In this document: positions 23,701 through 33,032 of the stretch, piece by piece
Numbering within the stretch: position 1 is the stretch's first letter
Layout: each line of letters begins with the position of its first letter
Assembly: GCA_942486035.1 (NCBI GenBank)
Contig: CALNXK010000019.1
Span: 3,475,001 to 3,539,000 of the forward strand
Length of the DNA stretch: 64,000 nt
Source of the DNA: Porites lobata
Lineage: Eukaryota; Cnidaria; Anthozoa; Scleractinia; Poritidae
Reading direction: 5' to 3'
Notes under the pieces: model-generated
What the model saw: the letters and a program-made list of their open reading frames with translations, nothing else
Databases searched by the model: none
Told to the model about the DNA's origin: nothing
Made by a program: the position numbers and the translations under genes

Positions 23701-25601
23701 GTATTTAGATATGAGGACCTTACTTTCCGACGACGGCGACGGCAACGAGAACGTCAAAAAATCAATAGGTTTAATAGGGGAGCCCCATAGCTAAGGAAAT
23801 GTGGTAATCTACCCATCCAAGAAAATTTGGTAATAACGTGACCGTACACCAAGCGAGCGAGCGAGCGACCGTCCGTCCGCACCACAGGCATACCAATGTA
23901 AAATAACTCAATCAACAGGTATGGCAACCCAAATGCAACTCAAGGTTTTATTTGGAGCGAAATCACATGGCCGCCCGGACTGTTAGAAAGAAAAACAACA
24001 ACAAAGTCGTGTCTTTTCCGGCGTTATTTTTTATGTTTACACTAACGTGGATAACAGAGAAAGAGCTAGAGCCAGTTATTGAAAACAAGGGAGACGAATT
24101 TCGTAGAAAGAAAAACATGGAAATTCAAAGCGGCGGTGAGAAAATGAGAAATGCGGTGAAAAATAAAAGCGAACATGAACACAGGAAACAAAATATTGGG
24201 TAAACACATTCGACAATTCCTCCATAAAAATAAAGTGTAACTAGGAGGTTTGACGTTTTAGTCGTACAAAACAGCGTTGTAGTGGTACAAAACAACGGCT
24301 CATTTCCCTGGCTCATTTTCCTCGATTTTGTTGACAGTATTTTTCTCTTAGCACCGCATTTTCAATACATTTAGCCAGAAAGACGGACTTTTTACTGTGT
24401 TCGGGTTTTTGGAATATGTTTTAACTTTTCTATTGTTGTTTTGCTTACAAAATTAAATATTTTCTTGAATTTTGTTGTTAAAACAGCTCTAATCTGATTG
24501 GTTCTTGGTGGTTTCTTTTTTGTTTTCATCCAATCAGAAACCATTTGTAATTTGCACTCGTGCTACAAGTTTTGCACTCGTGTTGCAAGTTTGCACTCGT
24601 GTTACAGAAGAACTGCACTTTTTTCTCAGCCAATCAGAAATGAGTAATATTTTTTCGTGTATATTATTATTTTGCTAATTAGATCTATTAGTCTTGAAGC
24701 CATTTTCATTGTCGTCTCCGTTTAACATTACACGATTTATTTTTTTCTTTGTTCATGAGTATTATTAACCAGAGCTTCGCTTTTAGCCCTGACTAAATCT
24801 ATATGTTAACCAAAAAACAATTTACACGCGCAACACGCTTTTTTTGTACATTTCTTTGCCGTCACTGCACGACTACAACGTGAAAATGCGTAATTTCACG
24901 TTTTACAGAGGAGGTACACAAGCCAGGACAAAATTTCCTCTCTCTTTCTGAACTTGGATATGGCTCTTAGGAATTCAACTTTAGGAGGGTTCACCTACAT
25001 TTGACAAAGTTGGTGACTTGGAGTAATCACTATGAAGATTGAAAGAACGCAAATTCACCTTTTCAGCGACGTTTTCTCTGCCGTCTCCGTCTTTGGATCT
25101 TAAGGTCCCTATTAGTGGTACCACGGACAGCAAACTTATGACTGAATTGCATTTAACTAAAATGAATTTGCGTATAATATTTTTTTGTTATATTCGGATC
25201 AACGTACTTAGGTTTCTGGGAAACTGCCCACCTACCCCTCTCCTAAGCTAACATTAACACTTACTTCTCACTTAGGGCAAAATGATGGTTTAAGGGAGAG
25301 GTAGGTGGGCAGTTTCCCAGAAACCTTTTGAATTGATCCTTATATCCTATACACCACAGGTTCACCGAAATCCACCACTGATGATTACTACTTTGGAAAT
25401 GTTACCATTATCCTTGTTGTTATAGTGGGTATCATCAGTGTTCTGTTGGGTTTGTTGGTGATTTACGCTGTTTTAAAATGGAAAAAGAGTAGGAGTGGCA
25501 CCGTTTCAAACAATAAGCCAGACGGAGAGTCAATTGCTCTCACCAGCTCTGTTATTGCCGACGGTCATGATAACAACGAATTGCAGATGCATGTTCTTTA
25601 A
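18353..25601 (+). CDS. Ig-like type I membrane protein (5' end not found)
   Basis: Four exons join in phase: 18353-18753, 21598-21628, 22917-22991 and 25360-25601. The first encodes a V-type Ig-like domain of about 130 residues with five N-glycosylation sequons (NAT, NQT, NIS, NRS, NTT). It keeps the D-x-G-D-Y turn (DDAGDYGVKLRV) but lacks both canonical cysteines: the B-strand position reads TFTWKL, and the residue after Tyr is Gly. Two short Pro/Ser/Thr-rich exons form a stalk. The last exon carries a hydrophobic helix (VTIILVVIVGIISVLL onward), a KWKKSR stop-transfer and a tail of about 45 residues ending in QMHVL. Intron phases are 0, 1, 1. The signal peptide exon is missing from this model. 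A cell-surface recognition or adhesion role is inference. Confidence 0.75.
20758..20804. repeat. (ATT)n(GTT)n microsatellite
   Basis: About 12 ATT/TTA units followed by four GTT units. Given its position it is most likely the simple-repeat tail of the retrotransposon fragment above. Confidence 0.9.
20758..21497 (-). mobile_element. Non-LTR retrotransposon 3' fragment with (AAT)n tail
   Basis: On the minus strand a frame reads DSDISANPAYGVYITQLVRY, then KVEFINRLRGLS, from about 21490 to 21254. I associate the YGVYISQLIRYAR-like motif with the C-terminus of reverse-transcriptase ORFs common in marine invertebrate genomes. A roughly 450-bp untranslated region follows and the fragment ends in a long (AAT)n run at 20792-20758 (ATT on plus). 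It lies in the first intron of the Ig gene model and is 5'-truncated. Confidence 0.6.
21598..21628 (+). CDS. Ig gene 1, stalk micro-exon (31 bp)
   Basis: A strong pyrimidine tract (CCTTTTTTTCCCTCTAG) precedes a 31-bp exon encoding DPPPTPTPYV, ending in G|GTAAGA. Phase 0 in and phase 1 out fit the neighbours exactly, which is the main support. Confidence 0.7.
21790..21852 (+). pseudogene. Relic duplicate of a stalk exon
   Basis: CCTGTTGCATCGCCAGCTGATAC here closely matches CCTGTGTCATCGCCAACTGATAC in the stalk exon at 22917-22991. The readable peptide is PVASPADTLKSQQSA. The donor position has GCACGT instead of GT, and the acceptor phase does not fit the upstream exon, so I think it is a decayed tandem duplicate. 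Use as an alternative exon cannot be excluded. Confidence 0.45.
22600..22690. repeat. CAATGTTG-rich repeat
   Basis: The words GCAATG and CAATGTTG, and their inverted partners CAACATTG and CAACAATG, recur within 80 bp (for example GCTGGAGCAATGTTG and CGCAACAATGTTGCAACG). It looks like a small MITE core lying in the intron upstream of the second stalk exon. Confidence 0.45.
22917..22991 (+). CDS. Ig gene 1, second stalk exon
   Basis: Acceptor CAATCTTTCTAG and donor G|GTAGGT, phase 1 in and out. It encodes ARSIPVSSPTDTISPPQRST, rich in Ser, Thr and Pro, as expected for an O-glycosylated stalk. An alternative acceptor 6 bp downstream (AAGCAG) keeps the frame. Confidence 0.7.
23725..24330 (-). 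repeat. Repeat family 'AGCCAGGGCTAAAAGC', copy D, rearranged
   Basis: The terminal block appears in reverse complement at about 23810-23890 (CCAAGAAAATTTGGTAAT, CGACCGTCCGTCCGCACCAC). The inner family words follow inverted at 23990-24290 (AACAGAGAAAGAGCTAGAGC, GCGGTGAGAAAATGAG, CTCCATAAAAATAAAG). A forward start-type block (CGACGGCAACGAGAACG) precedes it at 23735. The copy is inverted and partly scrambled. The 83-residue frame it contains is not a gene. Confidence 0.6.
24690..24920. repeat. Repeat family 'AGCCAGGGCTAAAAGC' fragment
   Basis: CAGAGCTTCGCTTTTAGCCC marks the inverted family start. It is followed by forward-type words (TACATTTCTTTGCCGT, GCACGACTACAACGTGAAA). This is another rearranged piece in the same intron of Ig gene 1. 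Confidence 0.55.
25196..25339. mobile_element. MITE with TIRs of about 47 bp, 20 bp before the last Ig exon
   Basis: GGATCAA...GGTTTCTGGGAAACTGCCC at the left is mirrored by GGGCAGTTTCCCAGAAACC...TTGATCC at the right, with CACCTACC / GGTAGGTG continuing the pairing. The 144-bp unit can form a long hairpin. It ends at 25339 and the next exon starts at 25360, so it occupies the normal branch-point and polypyrimidine zone of that acceptor. Confidence 0.85.
25360..25601 (+). CDS. Ig gene 1, transmembrane and cytoplasmic exon
   Basis: The acceptor is CTATACACCACAG, entering in phase 1. The peptide begins SPKSTTDDYYFGNVT and passes through one hydrophobic segment of about 23 residues. A basic KWKKSRSG follows, then a short tail with SIALTSSVIADGHDNNEL and the TAA stop at 25599-25601. 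There is no ITIM- or ITAM-like tyrosine motif in the tail. A MITE ends 20 bp before this exon. Confidence 0.85.
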
Positions 25602-25807
25602 AAGTCTTAAGCATGTACAACGCTAAACGACGATCAGATACTTACTGCCTGATCCAAATCCTCTACAGTGAACCAATCTTCCTTGGGGCATTTCTTCATA
25701 ATCTTGACATTAATAAGCGAGTAGCAAGCAAGCTTTAACACCTAACCGAAGTTTAGCGTTGAAGATAATATTTAAAAAGGGAAGCAACTAGCATTTTCGC
25801 TAAAAAC

Positions 25808-25818
25808 AATAAAATAAA
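25808..25818 (+). promoter_or_regulatory. Polyadenylation signal of Ig gene 1
   Basis: Two overlapping AATAAA hexamers about 207 bp after the stop codon, the first clear signal on this strand. Confidence 0.6.
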
Positions 25819-26365
25819 ATAGAATATTGTGAGGTTTAGAACGCACGAATCAGATAAGGAAATAATACGAGACAGGAACTTTATGTTTAATCCTTTTTTG
25901 AAGAAAAGAAGATTGCTACGCTTTTTTATAGTTTTGAAGTTTCGTTCAATTTTACAGACTGCTTCCTGGTCAGTAAGGACCTTGTGATCCTTTTCTTTCA
26001 GTCACTCAACTGAACTCTCTGGTCTCCAAAGATTGATGGGATGACTGGTACAATTACACTCATAACGAAAGTTGCCAGTGAAGAGATTGAATATAGAATA
26101 AAAATAAGCAGGGTGTCACCTAACAAAATATTCGTGTTTCTAATAAGACCTCCTAGCGGAAATGCTAAAATACAAAAACTAATAGCAAAACATATATTCA
26201 AATGCTTTGAAAAAAGGAAAGGGGAAGACGGCAAAAAGTAAATACTCTAGGACTTAATTAATTAATAACTTATTAGCCATATATGGTTAGGAATTTCTTG
26301 TTGTTTGTAATTTTAGTTATTTGGAAATAGTTGATATACTATTTATAGACTCCAAATAAATAAAA

Positions 26366-26394
26366 TATGTATGTATGTATGTATGTATGTATGT
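26366..26394. repeat. (TATG)n microsatellite
   Basis: Seven consecutive TATG units ending in TTG. Confidence 0.9.
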
Positions 26395-26493
26395 TGAGGT
26401 TGCTCAAATTGTTAAACAAATGTATCCTTGCATTCGTCAGAGGACATTGTTCTTCGTTACACTGAGAAGGGAGAAGCCATGTCCAATGGGCCC

Positions 26494-26583
26494 TAGCCTG
26501 TGTACAGCCACCCCCTCCCCTCAAAAAAGAAAAATCTCTCTCCCCAATATTTTTTAGGGGAGGGGGGGACTGTACACAGGCTA
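26494..26583. mobile_element. Palindromic MITE, TAGCCTGTGTACAG termini
   Basis: TAGCCTGTGTACAG...CCCCTCCCCT pairs with AGGGGAGGGGG...CTGTACACAGGCTA over about 34 bp per side. The TAGCCTG terminus is shared with the MITEs at 35612 and 40384. Confidence 0.8.
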
Positions 26584-27775
26584 GTAGGTGTGAAGAGGGA
26601 GGAGGGTGGCTGCATCAAGTGACTTTCATTTCTCTTAGAACAGCTATTATCAGCCGAAACCAGCAGTAATTGATAGGAAACTAGAAAGAAACGTTGATGT
26701 AATTTAAAGTTGATAAATCAAATTTTCACTGAGTCACTGATGAGTTTTATTGATTGTCCAGAATCTCAAAACGTGGCTCGTTCCACCACAGGCGTTGGAG
26801 TGCTAAAAGCTAGGCCCCGTACTCCTTACTCTGCTCAGGACTAATTTTGGTTATAAAGTATACCGTGGTTGTCTTGATTCAAATATAGCATTTCACAAGA
26901 GTTTTGGTTTATTTTTGGGTATATTGGATGGTTCATTGCTGTGTATTTTGGTATCCCCCCCCTCCTTGACTGACTCTCAATATTTGCACGTTTTCTACGT
27001 TCTGGCCTCAAAGATTCCACAGATGTGAATAAAAATGCGATATCAACGAGATGAAGCATCGCAAAGGTTATTCAAACATTGTATTTTGATTTCCAGTCAT
27101 TTTTTGTATGATTTTTGTTGCAAAACATTGTGCTTCACGAAGCTTACACAAGATCTCCTCAGTCACATCTATGTCTAAATGAAGGGTTCTTTCTTTCATA
27201 GTCTTTATCTTTATTCCATTTCTGTCTATTACTTCCTCGATTATCTGAGCTTATGCAAGCTGGCGGGAGAAATAAGCCTTCAACTGGCATTAACGTGGTT
27301 CCTTTCTCTTGGTCCTTCAGGCCAAAGCAATGAAACTAACTCCAAAAAAACAAATAGAAACTTAACGGGAACAACATATCATTGATCTGTAATTTTAGTG
27401 TAGTATCGAACTCGGCCAAGCGCGATGCAAACGGATTTTTCAAGGCTCTCTCACTCTCCTCGTATCTTTGAATTCGCGATATTCTGTCAGAAAATCAAAG
27501 TTTGGTACATAAACAGTAACGGGATACTGTTCCGTCAATCCCATTTTACTGTTTATAGCAACGCAGAGTTAACAATAAAGTGTCGATAGAAACAGGTTTT
27601 TCTTGTATACCTCCTACTAAAGCAAGTAATGGGTGAGGGCAGGGAGGCGCTTATTCAAAAGCGGTGGGGGGGGGGGCTTGTTTAAAATTTTAGCCTTGAG
27701 AGTGGGCAGTTATTACCCGAAAAAAATACGATGTGTACCACTATAAAATTGTTCAAATACAAACAGCGAAAAGTT

Positions 27776-28180
27776 AAAATATAAATTATGTGATATATAT
27801 ATTATATGTGATCATAGCTGTGTTACACACAAAGTTCTGGAATTCGAGTGGCTACAGCAATTGAGTCTGTGAATCGTGTCTAATTATAACATTTGGCTAA
27901 CTGTTTCCCCACTTTTAAATAAATGTGTGTCCACTGTCCACAGCACACCTTTTTTACTCAGATTTTAAAGTATTTGTTTAAAAATTCTTTATTGGCAGTA
28001 AATTATTCTACGTTCCCTTTAAATCTTCGTCATTGTAGCAAATCGCCTTCAGATGAATCCAACGTCCTCCGCGGCCTTTTTATATGGACCGTGATTGTCT
28101 GGGATGAAACGAAGCTTTTTATCCAAGTTTTGTTTTTGTCTTTTCTGATAGAGACGAGAAGTCATTGTCTTTTTTAACCA
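27776..28180 (-). repeat. Dispersed duplicate with a coding-like tail, copy 2
   Basis: Second copy of the segment at 11225-11550. On the minus strand it reads MTSRLYQKRQKQ, then NLDKKLRFIPDNHGPYKKAA, followed by EDV. A small deletion then moves the frame relative to copy 1, so the acidic ending is lost in this reading. The following untranslated part is conserved between copies to about 27776. Product unknown. Confidence 0.55.
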
Positions 28181-28439
28181 TGGAATACGAGCATTGGACG
28201 GTGGGCAGTTCCCTGTGCTTAAATCGCATCTAGGAAAAGAAGAATAAGCAAAGCTAAGAAAAAAAATTTTTGAAATTTAAAAAAATATAATTTGCCCCAC
28301 AAAAGATATAGAGTTATGAATGTTGCAGAAAGTGGTTTGCTTTTTGCATTTTTGGTAATCACTTGCTTTGGGTACTTTACTCAGACTTAGAGATCCAAAG
28401 TGTTCCATACCTGTCGGCGAAGCTTATGAATAAAATAAT

Positions 28440-29110
28440 ATATCATATATATATAAGCGAAGCCCTTCAGCTGTTAATATTTATAGTTTACCCAAACAAA
28501 ATATAAAATCGTGTAATACTAAGCGGCGACGGCAACGAAAACGGCTTTTAGTAACATCTCCCCCAAAAATCAATAGGTCCAACAATTGCAACATTGCACG
28601 TACAGCACACTTGTTGGTAAAATTTATTGCCGCTGTTTTGCATGACTACAACGTGGCACTTCCTAGTTACACGTTTTATGGAGGAAGTGTCGTAGGTGTT
28701 CCTGTTCGCTTTTCTTTTTTACTGCCGCTCATTTTCACCTTACTGGTCGCTAGCATTTCTCATTTTCTCACCGCCGCTAAAAAATTCTCATGTTTTTCAA
28801 GATCCAACGAAATGGGCTTTTTTTCTTTCGCTGTTATTAATGTCAATGTAGACATTAAAAATAATTTGAGTGTGAAAAATTAAAGATCCGGGTAGCAATG
28901 CAATTTACTGCCGAAACGCGCTAGTGCTTGAAATGCAAAATTTCACCCCGGCTTACATGAATGGGTGGACGTACGCACGGACGTACGTACCAACGATTTT
29001 CTCAGTAATATATTTTCACCCGGAACATCCGGGCACAAAGCCAAATGAGCTTAAATGCATAAAATATGGGAGAATTGGCCCGAGGCTTTGCGATTCGGTG
29101 AACCAGGAGA
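28440..29110 (+). repeat. Repeat family 'AGCCAGGGCTAAAAGC', copy E
   Basis: Family words in order: CGAAGCCCTTCAGCTG, CGTGTAATACTAAGCGGCG, GCACGTACAGCACAC, GCATGACTACAACG, CACGTTTTATGGAGGAAGTG, CCGCTCATTTTCACC, GTAGACATTAAAA, and AACGCGCTAGTGCTTGAAATG. A terminal-block fragment (CTTACCCATAGTGCTCTG, GAGAGAGCTCCGCTAAAAC) at 29880-29935 may be its far end. Confidence 0.65.
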
Positions 29111-29369
29111 GAATACGAGGTATGCCCCACCGCTGAGGGGAGGAGGGGGGGTGAAAACTCCTATCGAGGGTGCTGAGACCTAAGCGTTACTAGAACTGGC
29201 TGAATAATCACGCAGGCTGCTCTTCAAACTGAGGGGCAAGGTCTGTGAGTATGCTGCGTATTCCCCCGGGCCACGCTGAGAGGTAAGGAAGTGCATTGAT
29301 GCTAATTTAGGCTTTTCTGGGTGTTTTGCTAGGTTAGAATAGACCCAAAATTTCATGGATGCATAGATA
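29111..29369. other. No gene seen
   Basis: G-rich stretch (GGGGAGGAGGGGGGG) and unique-looking sequence without an exon. Confidence 0.4.
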
Positions 29370-29800
29370 ACCAATTATTATTCATTCAAAATATTTCTCC
29401 GTTTGTGATTGGCTAAAATCTCACGCATAATTCATCATAACCAGGTACTGTCGACCAAATTTCGAAGAATTTTGCGATATCTGAACTGATGACGTCAATC
29501 GTGCAACAAAATTGCCAGATTTTTAAACGTTTAACCGAGAAGACCTGGGGACGAGGATGAGTTGTTTGGTGGTGAATACAAAATAGCAGAACGTTTCCCT
29601 CCTTTTACGAGGAACAAATAGGCGAACTATTGGCTAAAAACATAGCGAGAACAGCAAGAATTAACTCGACGGACAGCATCTGCTATTTGGAGAATATTTG
29701 CAGAACTTAACAATCCCTTACGGCCTAAACTTGCCGATAAACATGCACCATATCGAAGATGAACTTAACATCGATGAAGGGTAAGCATGTTTTAGCATGT
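29370..29800 (+). repeat. Promoter-like repeat segment
   Basis: The stretch runs from ATTATTCATTCAAAATATTTC through GATGACGTCAATCG (a CRE-like TGACGTCA word) to AGAAGACCTGGGGACGAGG and short coding-like frames (GELLAKNIARTARINS). A GTAAGC donor follows at 29781. I recall very similar multi-copy sequence in coral genomes, so I treat it as the 5' region of a repeated element. No gene model could be closed. Confidence 0.35.
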
Positions 29801-30060
29801 GTTTAAACTGGGAATTATTTTGATTGAATAATGAAGTAATTATTGAATTTGGCTTTCGTAACATCTGAAGAATTATGATCTTACCCATAGTGCTCTGTTG
29901 CCCACGCGAGAGAGAGCTCCGCTAAAACTCTTTAGAATTTTGTTTGGATCAGTCTGCACGTAATATTGAGCCTTATGACATACCTTTATCATTACCGCTA
30001 ATAAACAATAACGAAAAATGATTTATTGCAACAATATATCTCATATGTTGTATTTATAAT

Positions 30061-31374
30061 CAACCTCGTCCCCAGGGCTTTTCCCTCAAAAAATGGATGG
30101 TGCGGGAAAAGGCCCTGGCATCGGCTGGTCACGTGTCTCCTCGTACACCCTAAAATCCTGGGTGTAATAAATTAGCGCCATGTGAAAAGCAAAAATTATG
30201 CGTAACCTCACAGCGCGCGATCTTGGGAGACCTTTTATATCTCTTGACGATTAACGAAAAGTTTTACAAGGTTTCCTTTTTATCACAGATACTGGCTATG
30301 GTAATTTTTTCCTTTCCTCCGATTTCTATGAAGGGGACAGCGAGTAACATTTGTAAAAACTTCTGTTTATAGAGCGGTATAAATGACAAACAAGCTATAT
30401 CGAACATGCATAAAGGTTGTACTGGAAAAATCCGCTTTCTTGACTCCTCTGATATTTTATTTCATTTCTTGCGAAGTGGGCCGCCGTACACAGCCTTGTT
30501 CTGTTCACCTTAACTCTCATCCATATCATAGCGACACGCGTTGGTTTAGACCCGGGGGTTTAGACTTATCCTGTATGACCTGTATTTTTGAAAAAATTCA
30601 TTGACCTCTGCGAACAAACGACTGGCAACAAAGAAAGATTTGGGTCCATTTAAAGTCGACAGAGCTGTAGTTGATTCCAATCGATCAGTCAATCTTCTCT
30701 TTAATATAAGGAAAATCCTTTGTTCTTATCCTCGGAAGAGAAAAGACGTAAGAGCTGATAAGAGGTCTTCAAATGTTTCAGATCGGCGAGCTGTCATCGT
30801 TCCTGGCTGGAGGCTGACTTGCATCCGGCGCGGAGATTTGTTTGTTTCATGGTCGGGTTGTAGAGAAGACCAGACCCCATAAAGCATTTTGATGGGCAAT
30901 TCTATTTCAATTAAGTTCAATTTGTTTAAATTCACCGCAGATCCTGGAGGCAAAGGCCCGCATTTTTGTTTGACATTGGACAAAATCACTTTCCGCTTTA
31001 TCGTACAGTAATTCCACAGTCACGATGAAGTTTAGTTGAAGCACTAGTCGATAACAGCTTGTCTCAACGCTGAAGCATTTTATATATTTTGTACGTGACA
31101 ACGTAGAGCCAGTACGCCCTTTCTTAAATTTCTAGCATTTGAATAATGCTCAATTAAATGGATCTTAAGCTTTTGAATGGCACACACGCGAAAATTTTGA
31201 CATAGTTCGCGATGTTATTATTTTCCATTGTTACTCTCTTCTGTCAGCGCAAAACCAGCGGGTTGCATATAAATTAGCTTCTCAGGAATATTTAGGCTGT
31301 ACATGTGACCAGCCGATGCCAGGGCCTTTTCCCGCCCCACCCATTTTTTGAGGGAAAACCCCTGAACGAGGTTG
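30061..31374. mobile_element. 1.3-kb TIR element (CAACCTCGT...)
   Basis: The left TIR, 30061-30135, runs CAACCTCGTCCCCAGGGC, TTTTCCCTCAAAAAATGG, GGGAAAAGGCCCTGGC, ATCGGCTGGTCACGTG. The right TIR, 31302-31374, is its reverse complement with few changes. The flanks ATTTATAAT and ATCTATAAT look like a 9-bp target duplication with one mismatch. The 1.17 kb interior has no transposase. The frames at 30383-30604, 30601-30882 and 30726-30989 have no domain features. Confidence 0.8.
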
Positions 31375-31462
31375 ATCTATAATGTGTACGTTATACTGAG
31401 TATATTATAAGTTCTCGCGCAAGGGGGGCTGGGGAGTGGGCTTATAGAGGGAACGGGTACGT

Positions 31463-31703
31463 CTGGGCCCAGTTGTTCGAAGGCTGATTAGCACTTAACC
31501 CTTGGTTAAATTTAACCCGGGTTTATCTTTCTTGTGTTCAAAAGCATTTTCTCGGGTAATATTCTCTCTTATGTTTAGAGCTTTCAATCATCAACTTGTA
31601 GACCAAAAGAATTAAAACTGAAATGCTTTTTAAGCTTTCAAATCTGAATTCAAATCTCGCACTAACCCTGGGTTATCTTAACCCAGCTTTGAACAACTCC
31701 GTC
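31463..31703. mobile_element. MITE (GGGCCCAGTTGTTCGAA), tandem copy 1
   Basis: The left end is CTGGGCCCAGTTGTTCGAAG and the right end AACCCAGCTTTGAACAACTC, so the ends are inverted. Internal GGTTAAATTTAACCCGGG and TAACCCTGGGTTA palindromes are present. The next copy starts immediately at 31703. Confidence 0.75.
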
Positions 31704-31952
31704 CTGGGCCCAGTTGTGCGAACGTCGGTTAGCGCTTACCCAGGGTTAAATTTTAACCCGGGTTTCTTTTTCTTTTTATCAAAAAGCACTCTCTTGGATA
31801 ATTTTCTCTATTCTTTTTAGAGCATCCAATACTCAGATTGTAGGCAAAGATAATTTAACTGAATTTGCTTTTTAAGCTCTTTATATATCTGAGTTCAAAT
31901 TTCGCACTAACCCTGGGTTACCCTAACCCAGCTTCGAACAACCCGGCCCTGG
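31703..31952. mobile_element. MITE (GGGCCCAGTTGTGCGAA), tandem copy 2
   Basis: Same organisation as the preceding copy, with about 80% similarity by eye. It ends AACCCAGCTTCGAACAACCC / GGCCCTGG at 31952, 17 bp short of the granulin stop codon. A third, inverted copy lies at 45463-45683. Confidence 0.75.
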
Positions 31953-31969
31953 TGATTAAGAATAAAATA

Positions 31970-32118
31970 TTACTTGGTGCCAGAAGGGCAGCAGTGTTTT
32001 CCGTCAGCACAGCAAATAGCATCGGGTATCGAACAACAGCTATACTTTTCAGTTGGCGTTTTACAGCAAGTCTCGCCTTTCATGCACATCGAGCCATCTA
32101 TGCATTCAATGCGATCTC
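31970..32118 (-). CDS. Granulin-like gene, exon 2 (granulin module)
   Basis: Acceptor CTGTATTGTTATAG. The exon carries the whole visible cysteine ladder (MCMKGETCC, YSCC, ICCADGKHCCPSGTK) and the stop at 31972-31970. Confidence 0.8.
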
Positions 32119-33032
32119 CTATAACAATACAGGGTAAAGAGAAGAAAAGGCGGCTCAGTAAGAGAAAAATACTTGCATGGTCGACCCAAGGCAAAAAATG
32201 GCTGCTGTATTTGTATTACTTTGTTTAAATTGAAATTAGCCGGAGTAGCCTCGCTTGAGATAAGGTTTTCTTTTGAATTTTGTACTGAAGGACGGGAATG
32301 GTTTGGACAATTTGTATTTAAGCAAATGCCAGATATTAATCCACAAGCCATCTTATTTGCACTGAGTCTTTAAAGGAACGTTAAACTAATGGTAAAAACC
32401 AAATCCTTACAAGTATGTTCACTGGTTGAACCAAGAGAGAACGGAGCAATGGGAAGCACTCCCTTATTTGGGCTAAACGGGTATATGATGCTGAAGAGGG
32501 TGTGGTTTTCAGGGTTTGAAGTCTTAAACGGTGTGAACAGGGTGTCTTTTTGGACCGAAGGCAGGCGGTGAGTGACCTATGTGAGTGGAACCTAAGTCGG
32601 TTATGTGTGGAAGTCTAGTGTACAAAATTACTTAATTCGTATGCGATACTAAATTAACTTCACGATCATAAATTAAGGTCTCGTCTTATGCAGAGTAGCG
32701 AAATGAACTATTTTTGTCTGAAACAGGGTCATGGTAGAACGCCTCGGGGACAAATTAAAAATCACTACCCAAATTACCCTTCATTGACCCTTCCCCCCAC
32801 CCACTCGTTGGGCCAAATCAGTTTATATATTATATTTGTACAGTCGAGTGTCAACCCAAACCTTTAGATATGTAATCACTTATTGACTGCCAGACATATT
32901 TCCCAAATAATATGTTTCTTTAGCATCGATTTTGTTGAGTGACTTACTTGCGGACTGACCGACCAGCTCCTGGCAAAAACATCCAAGAAGTGCACAAAGT
33001 AGCAATGTTACTATACCAACGTACAACTTCAT
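31970..33032 (-). CDS. Small secreted granulin-like protein
   Basis: Two exons, 33032-32948 and 32118-31970, join in phase 1 to give 77 residues. Residues 1-20 (MKLYVGIVTLLLCALLGCFC) form a clear signal peptide. The mature part has the granulin cysteine ladder: C-x5-C-x5-CC-x8-CC-x6-CC-x5-CC then PSGTK and stop. That is ten cysteines; a full granulin module has twelve, with two more single cysteines after the CCP. Granulins are secreted growth-factor-like or lysosomal proteins built as stacked beta-hairpins. The final codons read ACC AAG TAA, which also contains a possible donor (AA|GTAATA), so a third exon could restore the missing cysteines. I did not find one. Tandem MITEs begin 17 bp past the stop. 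Confidence 0.75.
32948..33032 (-). CDS. Granulin-like gene, exon 1 (signal peptide)
   Basis: Start codon at 33032-33030, donor A|GTAAGT below 32948. It encodes the signal peptide and the linker QELVGQSA. Confidence 0.75.

Larger units (their letters stand above)
25819..27775. other. Intergenic, no gene seen
   Basis: Contains the 90-bp MITE at 26494-26583 and a (TATG)n run at 26366-26394. The frames at 25998-26241 (both strands) and 26841-27059 (minus) show no family features or splice context. Nothing else recognised. Confidence 0.4.

Noticed and set aside
30383..30989. Two plus frames and one minus frame suggesting a gene
   Set aside because: They lie inside the 30061-31374 TIR element, overlap each other on opposite strands and show no family motif.
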